Source: Candidatus Aminicenantota bacterium (GTDB lineage Bacteria > Acidobacteriota > Aminicenantia > Aminicenantales > Aminicenantaceae). From it: a stretch of DNA of 10,407 nucleotides. The notes beneath the pieces were generated by a model. It was not told the DNA's origin. It did not search any database and saw only the letters and a list, made by a program, of their open reading frames with translations. The translations under genes were made by a program, and so were the position numbers. Positions 1 through 5,347 of this stretch are shown piece by piece; within the stretch, counting starts at the first letter, position 1; the number at the start of each line of letters is the position of its first letter. The stretch lies in NCBI GenBank assembly GCA_030670375.1, contig DAOVBT010000036.1, forward strand, positions 1 to 10,407, given 5' to 3'.

Positions 1-65
1 CCGATATGCTTGGACTGATGATGCAACTCGGCATGGAGCTTAAGCCGAAGGAGGGGGAGAAGTAG
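1..65 (+). CDS. 3' end of an unidentified gene (partial)
   Basis: An open frame enters from the left edge and ends at TAG 63-65. The visible C-terminus is about 20 residues: DMLGLMMQLG followed by a charged tail ending KEGEK. It is rich in methionine and leucine and then lysine and glutamate, as in many cytoplasmic protein tails, but this is too short to assign a family. The codon pattern and the lack of any gene on the other strand make a genuine gene end likely. It is separated from ftsE by more than 600 bases, so it is probably not part of the ftsEX transcript. Its function cannot be stated from this window. Confidence 0.55.
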   Translation, partial: DMLGLMMQLGMELKPKEGEK

Positions 66-397
66 ATTTTCCTCTTTTAGACGAACTTTACTGGTTAAGA
101 CTAGGATACAATAATAAATTTCAGAATTTATCAAACTCAGAATTCCTTTTGGCTAAAATTCAGCAAATTTTTGATTATAATTGAAGAAGATTCTCCGCAT
201 TCAGAGAAAGGCTGTTAGGCAGATTCAATTCTTAATATATCAGCAACTAAAGTCAATATCAGCAAATTTAAGGACAACGAAAAAACGGTCAAAACACATC
301 CACATCAATTACCTATCGTCTTTTTATCTGAATCTCCCAGAACTCAACATCATTATTAAAACTTCACTCTTTGACCCTCTCAAATATCTCTCTCCTC
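66..397. other. AT-rich intergenic region with short direct repeats
   Basis: No convincing gene lies here. The stretch is clearly more AT-rich than the flanking genes. It carries short direct repeats: TCAGAATT at 121-128 and 137-144, TCAGCAAATTT at 160-170 and 259-269, and ATATCAGCAA at 237-246 and 256-265. A 78-codon TTG-started frame (181-417) runs through it, but it has no ribosome binding site and a composition typical of translated AT-rich spacer. The region could be decayed mobile or coding DNA, or regulatory spacer. No terminal repeats or transposase fragments were recognised. Confidence 0.5.
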
Positions 398-428
398 TTG
401 ACAAGCACCCGGTCTAGGTCCGTATTAT
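398..428 (+). promoter_or_regulatory. Candidate promoter for the 22-codon ORF
   Basis: A perfect -35 hexamer TTGACA lies at 398-403 and a -10-like TATTAT (5 of 6 matches) at 423-428. The spacer is 19 bases, longer than the preferred 17. Transcription would begin near 435, a few bases before the Shine-Dalgarno sequence at 444-451. The -10 box lies inside the left arm of the hairpin at 423-444, so a protein or structure acting on that repeat could affect this promoter. The long spacer keeps confidence moderate. Confidence 0.35.
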
Positions 429-444
429 TTTCTACAAAATAATA
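423..444. repeat. Perfect 9-bp inverted repeat upstream of the small ORF
   Basis: TATTATTTT (423-431) is followed by a 4-base loop, CTAC, and the exact complement AAAATAATA (436-444). The repeat directly abuts a perfect Shine-Dalgarno sequence and overlaps the candidate -10 box. It could be an operator or an AT-rich RNA hairpin next to the ribosome binding site. It is not a typical intrinsic terminator because the stem has no G or C. Confidence 0.6.
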
Positions 445-458
445 AGGAGGAGAGTGAC

Positions 459-527
459 ATGAGACCGAAGGGCACTAAGAAAGACGGGATTAAGTATCTA
501 TTGGAGTCAGAGCTGGCTGCGTTCTAG
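459..527 (+). CDS. Putative 22-residue small protein or leader peptide
   Basis: An ATG at 459 opens 22 codons ending at TAG 525-527. The peptide begins MRPKGTKKDG (very basic) and ends LLESELAAF (amphipathic, acidic). A perfect Shine-Dalgarno sequence, AAGGAGGA at 444-451, lies 7 bases upstream. It is the best ribosome binding site in the window, and most real genes here have much weaker ones. No family is recognised. It has no run of one amino acid as an attenuation leader would, and no hydrophobic segment as a small membrane toxin would. It might be a true small protein, a leader peptide, or the N-terminal remnant of a truncated gene such as a transposase. The ribosome binding site is the main support. 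Confidence 0.35.
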   Translation: MRPKGTKKDGIKYLLESELAAF

Positions 528-537
528 CTCTAGCTCT
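509..537 (+). repeat. Inverted repeat overlapping the end of the small ORF
   Basis: AGAGCT (509-514) can pair with either of two tandem AGCTCT copies (526-531 and 532-537). The stem overlaps the TAG stop of the 22-codon ORF. Only a short TTT follows, so it is at best a weak terminator. The tandem copies would allow two alternative pairings. Confidence 0.3.
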
Positions 538-638
538 TTGAGTGTATTGCTTTAACGATGAGTTAATAACTCGCAGAAATGAGGGTACCCTCGAAGAACC
601 ACCTGTAAAAAAGGCTGGGTTAGGTTGGGTCGGTTTGT
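528..638. other. Spacer between the small ORF and the ftsE promoter
   Basis: This stretch stays open in the ftsE frame, with GTG at 542 as the furthest upstream start. The translated extension does not resemble FtsE, and the normal FtsE start is at 680. It includes a G-rich run at 617-633 (GGG, GG, GGG and GG separated by 2-3 bases), just upstream of the predicted -35 box. No gene is supported here. Confidence 0.4.
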
Positions 639-666
639 TTGAATGCCCAAATCGATGTGCTATAAT
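639..666 (+). promoter_or_regulatory. Predicted extended -10 promoter of ftsEX
   Basis: A perfect TATAAT at 661-666 is preceded by TGC (658-660), giving a full extended -10 motif. A partial -35, TTGAAT (639-644), lies 16 bases upstream. The expected transcription start is around 673, only about 7 bases before the FtsE ATG at 680, and no Shine-Dalgarno sequence lies between. This points to a near-leaderless ftsEX mRNA. Confidence 0.6.
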
Positions 667-679
667 CTTTCCTCAACTG

Positions 680-1345
680 ATGATTGAACTTTATCATGTT
701 TGGAAACAATACCAGAAACCTGACTGGGCCTTAAAAGATGTCACCATTAAGGTCAACCAAGGCGATTTTTGTTTTGTGACGGGACCCAGCGGTTCGGGCA
801 AATCAACTCTTCTTAAGATCATTTTCCGCGAAATCTTTCCTACGCACGGCCAAATCGTCGTGGATAGGAGAAACATCTTGCGAATCTCCGACCACAAGAT
901 CTACAGACTAAGACGCACGATGGGAATTGTGTTCCAGGATTTCCGGCTGCTCTTTCATAAGAGAGTATTCGATAATGTTGCCGTCGTTCTCCAAGTTCTT
1001 GGTTACCCAAGAAAGGAGCTGAGACGCAGGGTATTTAATGCTCTCAGGATGGTCAATCTCAATCACAAGATGTGGGAATATCCTTCTCATCTCTCATACG
1101 GGGAACAACAAAGAGTCGCCATCGCAAGAGCTGTGGTAAACAATCCAAACATTATTTTAGCTGACGAACCCACCGGAAATCTCGACACAGAACTTGCCTT
1201 TGAGATAATGAGTCTGTTCTCAGAAATCAATAAAAAAGGAGCCACAGTCATCATCTGCACCCACGATCGAGAACTGATCCGGCATTTTGGGAAAAAAATT
1301 GTCTTTTTGTACAAAGGGAAGCTCTTGAGAGAGGAATACATTTGA
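680..1345 (+). CDS. ftsE: Cell division ATP-binding protein FtsE
   Basis: This is the cytoplasmic ATPase of the FtsEX complex, which in studied bacteria couples division to activation of septal peptidoglycan hydrolases. The start at ATG 680 gives 221 residues, the normal FtsE length, beginning MIELYHVWKQ; the frame is open back to GTG 542, but that extension is unlike the family. Visible ABC motifs are Walker A GPSGSGKST (35-43), Q-loop Q86 in VFQD, Walker B with D162-E163 (LADEPTGNLD) and switch histidine H195. The signature reads LSYGEQQR (138-145) where LSGGEQQR is usual; the key glycine G141 is kept. ftsX overlaps the stop codon by 4 bases, so the two are translationally coupled. No Shine-Dalgarno sequence precedes the start, consistent with the promoter placed just upstream. 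Identification is firm from the motifs and the adjacent ftsX. Confidence 0.95.
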   Translation: MIELYHVWKQYQKPDWALKDVTIKVNQGDFCFVTGPSGSGKSTLLKIIFREIFPTHGQIVVDRRNILRISDHKIYRLRRTMGIVFQDFRLLFHKRVFDNVAVVLQVLGYPRKELRRRVFNALRMVNLNHKMWEYPSHLSYGEQQRVAIARAVVNNPNIILADEPTGNLDTELAFEIMSLFSEINKKGATVIICTHDRELIRHFGKKIVFLYKGKLLREEYI

Positions 1346-2241
1346 TAACACAAAAATTCAAACATTTCCAACGAGAAACTCTGAATAACCTCTGGCAATT
1401 CAGGGCTAGGAACGTTTTCTCCGTTACGATCATATGTTTATCATTCCTTATCGTCGGGATTTTTGTCTCCCTATCGAACAATCTCCAGTACACAGCTCAA
1501 CAGCTATCCCAAGACATGGCTGTTGTATTTTTCCTGAATAAAGACATCTCTCCAATAGACAGAGAGGCCATCACAAGGGAACTGGGAAAGTCTCCTCTTG
1601 TGCAAAAAACTCAGTTCGTGAGCTCAGAAGAAGCCATGGAAAAATTCCTTACAAAATTTCCAGATCTCCAGGGAATCATTGACAACCTCAAGCTGAATCC
1701 TTTCCCATCTTCCTATGAGATATCACTTCGAGGAAGAGATCTTACTTATGAGGAAACTCAGCCCTTTATCGATAAAATGAGAGGGATGAAAGGTATCGAG
1801 GATGTCCAATTCAACAAGGACTGGGTAGAAAAGATGCAGTCGCTCAGCCGATTGGCCAGAGCAGTCGGTTTTTTCCTCGGAGGAATCCTGGTTTTGGCCT
1901 CATTCTTTATCGTTTCCAACGTTATCAAGCTCAACGTTATAGCTCGAAAAGATGAGATAGAAATCCTTCGTTTTGTGGGGGGAACGAATACTTTCATCCG
2001 AATTCCCTTCTTAACCGAAGGCATAATCTTGGGAGCCCTTGGAGGCATACTGTCTCTTCTGCTCCTTTTTGTCGTGATAAAGCTATTTCCTATCTATCTT
2101 GGTTCATCTTTAGGCATCTTGAATGAATTGATCAATTTTCGTAATCTCACATTTTCACAAAGCTTTGCGCTCATCTTCTCAGGTGCGGTGATCGGCTTGT
2201 TTGGAAGTCTGAGTTCTATCGCCAAATTCCTAAAATCCTAA
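1342..2241 (+). CDS. ftsX: Cell division protein FtsX (ABC-type permease-like)
   Basis: This is the membrane partner of FtsE; it passes ATP-driven conformational change to periplasmic cell-wall hydrolases or their activators. The 299 residues have the FtsX layout: a cytoplasmic N-terminus, TM1 about 24-46, an extracytoplasmic domain about 47-172, then TM2 (about 174-197), TM3 (about 224-248) and TM4 (about 273-296). The conserved cytoplasmic stretch after TM2 reads ARKDEIEILRFVGGTN (201-216), close to the family consensus. The start is TTG at 1342, overlapping the ftsE stop by 4 bases. A GAGAGAGGA Shine-Dalgarno sequence at 1327-1335 lies 6 bases upstream, supporting this rare start. The periplasmic partner (EnvC, or a hydrolase such as RipC or PcsB in other bacteria) is not in the window. 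Confidence 0.95.
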   Translation: MITQKFKHFQRETLNNLWQFRARNVFSVTIICLSFLIVGIFVSLSNNLQYTAQQLSQDMAVVFFLNKDISPIDREAITRELGKSPLVQKTQFVSSEEAMEKFLTKFPDLQGIIDNLKLNPFPSSYEISLRGRDLTYEETQPFIDKMRGMKGIEDVQFNKDWVEKMQSLSRLARAVGFFLGGILVLASFFIVSNVIKLNVIARKDEIEILRFVGGTNTFIRIPFLTEGIILGALGGILSLLLLFVVIKLFPIYLGSSLGILNELINFRNLTFSQSFALIFSGAVIGLFGSLSSIAKFLKS

Positions 2242-2354
2242 ACGCTGGCCCTTCACGGAAATTCAAAGTCTATTCCTTTAAATAAATATAAAAGGGAGGA
2301 TAGGAAGAGTAAAGCCCATTAAGGGATTATCCCGAGTCGAAAAGACTGCAAAGA
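2242..2354. other. Intergenic spacer after ftsX
   Basis: There is no gene here. Small structures are visible: GGGAT-T-ATCCC at 2323-2333, AGTC/GACT around a 5-base loop at 2335-2347, and a weak CCTTT/AAAGG pair at 2275-2295. None is a clear intrinsic terminator because no T-run follows a GC-rich stem. Read-through from ftsX into the downstream cluster is therefore possible. Confidence 0.4.
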
Positions 2355-2383
2355 TTGACTTAAGAGACTTCTTATCCTACAAT
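2355..2383 (+). promoter_or_regulatory. Strong sigma70-type promoter of the rodZ-like/ntrYX-like cluster
   Basis: TTGACT (2355-2360, 5 of 6) and TACAAT (2378-2383, 5 of 6) are separated by exactly 17 bases. The expected transcription start is near 2390, about 2 bases before the ATG at 2392. There is no room for a Shine-Dalgarno sequence, so the mRNA should be leaderless. This is the best promoter match in the window by hexamers plus spacing. Confidence 0.65.
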
Positions 2384-2391
2384 TCGAGAAA

Positions 2392-3171
2392 ATGGCTTCC
2401 ATAGGGCAAGAACTCAAGAGAGAGCGCGAACTCAGGGGGATTTCTCTGAAAGAAATTGCAGATTTTACAAAAATAAACATCAGATTCCTGCGCGCCCTGG
2501 AGGAAGACCGGCTTGATATATTGCCCGAACAATTCTTCACAAGAGGCATAATCCGCACCTATGCAAAATACTTGGGCCTGGAGGAACAAAGTGTCTTAAA
2601 CACCTATCTTGAAGGTTTGCAAGCCCAGGAAACGCAAGAGACATCAAATGAAAACAAAAAACCCGAAGTGAGTAAAAGCCCAGAATCCCACCCGAAAGAA
2701 AAAAAAATCTCATTGCTTTTTGCTTTGATGGTTTTGGCCATTCTCGCACTCATCATAGTCATGTACTTTGTTTTTCGAAAGGATGAGAGCCCTCCTCCCG
2801 ATACACCGAAAATGGAATCCATCACTCAAAATACACAGGAGAAACCGATAACCACACCTCTCATCACTCAGGAAGAACCAGAAATCGAGCAGGAAGAATT
2901 GAACATTGAAATCACGGTCCAACAGGATACATGGCTGGAGATATTTGCGGACCAGGAAATGGTGGACAGCGGGATTAAGGCTCCAGGGGAACGCCTCCAA
3001 TTCAAAGCACTCCAAGAATTTCTCATTCATATCGGAAACGCAGGTGGGATCACATATACCATCAATGGCGAAGAAGGAATAAAATTCGGAGAAATAGGAG
3101 CAGTTGAAAGAGACATCCAAATCACTTTGGATAACTATCGAGATTTTATTGAAAAGAAAAAAGAATTATAG
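2392..3171 (+). CDS. RodZ-like membrane-anchored HTH protein (HTH_25/DUF4115)
   Basis: RodZ-type proteins link the MreB cytoskeleton to the envelope in rod-shaped bacteria, and some also affect gene expression. The 259 residues show the layout: an N-terminal Cro/C1-type helix-turn-helix (about 1-75, beginning ASIGQELKRERELRGISL, with FFTRGIIRTYAKYLGL at 48-63 typical of the HTH_25 family), a charged linker, one transmembrane helix (about 106-128), a proline/glutamate-rich linker (about 130-170), and a C-terminal beta-rich domain (about 171-250, including TWLEIFAD) resembling DUF4115. ATG 2392 is the first start of the conserved N-terminus. The ntrY-like gene follows after 10 bases, so the two are probably co-transcribed. 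No mreB lies nearby, so a cytoskeletal role is inferred from family only. Confidence 0.85.
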   Translation: MASIGQELKRERELRGISLKEIADFTKINIRFLRALEEDRLDILPEQFFTRGIIRTYAKYLGLEEQSVLNTYLEGLQAQETQETSNENKKPEVSKSPESHPKEKKISLLFALMVLAILALIIVMYFVFRKDESPPPDTPKMESITQNTQEKPITTPLITQEEPEIEQEELNIEITVQQDTWLEIFADQEMVDSGIKAPGERLQFKALQEFLIHIGNAGGITYTINGEEGIKFGEIGAVERDIQITLDNYRDFIEKKKEL

Positions 3172-3181
3172 ATCTATAGGC

Positions 3182-5347
3182 ATGGCAGACACAAAGAAAA
3201 AAGGTTCCCGTTTCATTGCTGTTATCATCATTTTTCTGATCATTCTGTTTTTTACGATCGAATTTATTATTCGGGAAGCCCAAGAGTTTTCCCCTACTTC
3301 ATTTACCAACATTCTTCTCACTTCTCTGCAGATTATCGTCCTCCTGATGTTCCTCATCGTGTTGTTCGTGCTTGGGAGAAACTTGGCCAAACTCTATCTG
3401 GAGAGAAAAAGAAAAGTTCTTGGCGCCCACTTCAAGACAAAACTCCTTCTCTTTTTTATCGCACTCTCACTCATTCCTACGCTCCTTTTATTCTTTTTTG
3501 CCAGCGATCTCATAAGCCGAAACATAGAGACGTGGTTCAAGACACCGATAGACCGGATCTTAGACGATACCAAAGGTCTCACCGCTGGATTTTATATCAA
3601 CGGAGAAGAAGCTACCCTTCATTACGCCAAGCAACTCAGTGCAGCCATCCAGGAAAAGAATCTCATCGACCTAGACCGGAGACTTCCGTTGATGGAATTT
3701 GTGCGAAACAAATTGACAGAATACAAGCTGGATGAAATCGGTGTTTTTGTTGCCGAAGAAGAGCTGTTCACCTATCTCAATCCCGACCTTCCGTTTCAAT
3801 ACTACAGAGATATCAAAACCAATCTGGTAAAGAGAGCCCATCTCGGAGAGCCCTTCAGCAGCATCGATCCAATGGGCAACGGGCAAATGATCCGAGGAGG
3901 GATTTCATTCAACATCCCTAATGGGAAGAATGTTCTGGTCGTGACGGGAAAATTCCTCCCTCAAAACTACGCGGAAAAGATCAATAACATCACAGCCTAT
4001 GTCCAGAGATACAGTCAACTCAAAATCCAAAAAAATCCGGTTAAAGCTTTTTACTTCATCACACTGATATTCATAACTCTCCTTATTATCTTTGCAGCAA
4101 GCTGGATCGGATTCCATATAGCAAAAGGCATAACGGTTCCGATCGAAAAGCTAGCCCTTGCCACAAAAGAAGTCAGCAAAGGAAATTTAGAAATCCGTGT
4201 CGAAGATCCGGCCTCTGACGAACTCGGTATTCTGATAGACTCTTTCAATCAGATGATTTCAGACCTCAACGAAAGCCATCATAATATCGCTCAAAAAACA
4301 GCTGAGCTGGAAGGACGAAAGCAGTATATCGAGACAGTCCTCAGCAACATCACCACAGGTGTTATAACTCTGGATGCACAAGGCATCCTCACTACCATTA
4401 ATCCTACGGCTCGTGACATGCTCGGCCTCAAACAGAGAAACTTGATCGGAAAGGGCTACAAAGATGTGCTCAACGACGACAATTACGGCGAAATCGTGGA
4501 AAATATCAAGAGAGGACTCCAGAAAAAGCACAAAGTTCCTGACAAGGAAATAAATATAAACTTCGATACTCAGAATGTTACCTTGGCTTTAACTTTGTCC
4601 CCACTAAGGGAGGCGAACTCCGAATTCTCGGGTATGATAGTCGTTCTTGACAACCTAACCCAACTTATCAAGGCCCAAAAAATATCTGCATGGAAAGAGA
4701 TAGCCCAACGGGTTGCCCATGAGATTAAAAATCCACTCACGCCTATCCAGCTCTCGGCTGAAAGGATTATCAAGAATCTGAAGGTAAACAAAACCCGTTC
4801 TAGTGAAATCATCGAAGAAGGTGCCAATACCATCGTCCAAGAAGCGCGCACGATAAAATCTCTCGTGGATGAATTCTCAAACTTTGCTCGTATGCCCAGC
4901 ATCCGTCTCCAATCGGCAGACCTTCACTTGATCATTGAGCAAACAATCTCTTTATTCACAGGAATATTCTCCGATATAGAATTCAAAACGCAGTTTTCCC
5001 CAGAAATCCCCGCTCCCCTTCTGATCGATCCTGATCAGATGAGACGTGTTTTCATCAATCTGATCGACAACGCAATCGATGCGATGAACAAAAAGGGGGA
5101 AATCCAGATAAGTACATCCTTCGACAAGGTCCAGCAACGGGTGAACATCGTAATCGCCGACTTCGGACCAGGTATCCCGCAAAAAGAGAGAGATATGTTA
5201 TTCCATCCCCATTATTCCACAAAAAAGAAAGGCACAGGCCTCGGGCTTGCCATAGTCAACCAAGTCATCAGTGAGCATAATGGTTCCATAGAAGTTGAGG
5301 CCAACAAACCTCATGGCGCAAAATTTATAATTCAGATACCCACATGA
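3182..5347 (+). CDS. ntrY: NtrY-type membrane sensor histidine kinase
   Basis: This predicted inner-membrane sensor kinase passes phosphate to the regulator encoded next. The start ATG 3182 gives 721 residues; a longer frame from TTG 3104 would overlap the rodZ-like gene by 68 bases and is unlikely. Order of parts: TM helices about 11-31, 43-66 and 86-110, an extracytoplasmic sensor region about 111-288, TM4 about 289-312, HAMP (about 313-365), PAS (about 382-490), dimerisation/phosphoacceptor domain with H513 in VAHEIKNPLTPIQLSAER, then an HATPase domain with N-box NLIDNAIDA (626-634), G1 DFGPG (660-664) and G2 GTGLGL (684-689). The H-box and FKTKLLLFFIALSLIPTLLL region are typical of NtrY. 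All catalytic residues are present. The signal is unknown; NtrY proteins have been tied to nitrogen, redox or envelope responses, so the symbol denotes family, not a proven nitrogen role. Confidence 0.88.
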   Translation: MADTKKKGSRFIAVIIIFLIILFFTIEFIIREAQEFSPTSFTNILLTSLQIIVLLMFLIVLFVLGRNLAKLYLERKRKVLGAHFKTKLLLFFIALSLIPTLLLFFFASDLISRNIETWFKTPIDRILDDTKGLTAGFYINGEEATLHYAKQLSAAIQEKNLIDLDRRLPLMEFVRNKLTEYKLDEIGVFVAEEELFTYLNPDLPFQYYRDIKTNLVKRAHLGEPFSSIDPMGNGQMIRGGISFNIPNGKNVLVVTGKFLPQNYAEKINNITAYVQRYSQLKIQKNPVKAFYFITLIFITLLIIFAASWIGFHIAKGITVPIEKLALATKEVSKGNLEIRVEDPASDELGILIDSFNQMISDLNESHHNIAQKTAELEGRKQYIETVLSNITTGVITLDAQGILTTINPTARDMLGLKQRNLIGKGYKDVLNDDNYGEIVENIKRGLQKKHKVPDKEININFDTQNVTLALTLSPLREANSEFSGMIVVLDNLTQLIKAQKISAWKEIAQRVAHEIKNPLTPIQLSAERIIKNLKVNKTRSSEIIEEGANTIVQEARTIKSLVDEFSNFARMPSIRLQSADLHLIIEQTISLFTGIFSDIEFKTQFSPEIPAPLLIDPDQMRRVFINLIDNAIDAMNKKGEIQISTSFDKVQQRVNIVIADFGPGIPQKERDMLFHPHYSTKKKGTGLGLAIVNQVISEHNGSIEVEANKPHGAKFIIQIPT

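Noticed and set aside
181..417. 78-codon TTG-started frame on the + strand
   Set aside because: It has no ribosome binding site, lies in AT-rich repeat-containing spacer, resembles no known family, and its end overlaps the better-supported promoter-like TTGACA.
542..679. N-terminal extension of FtsE from GTG 542
   Set aside because: The extra 46 residues do not look like FtsE, the standard-length protein starts at ATG 680, and a promoter lies inside the extension.
2710..3120. 136-codon minus-strand frame inside the rodZ-like gene
   Set aside because: It is antisense to a recognisable RodZ-like protein, and no independent support was found.
3104..3181. Upstream TTG start for the ntrY-like gene
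   Set aside because: It would overlap the rodZ-like gene by 68 bases; ATG 3182 gives a normal NtrY N-terminus just before the first membrane helix.
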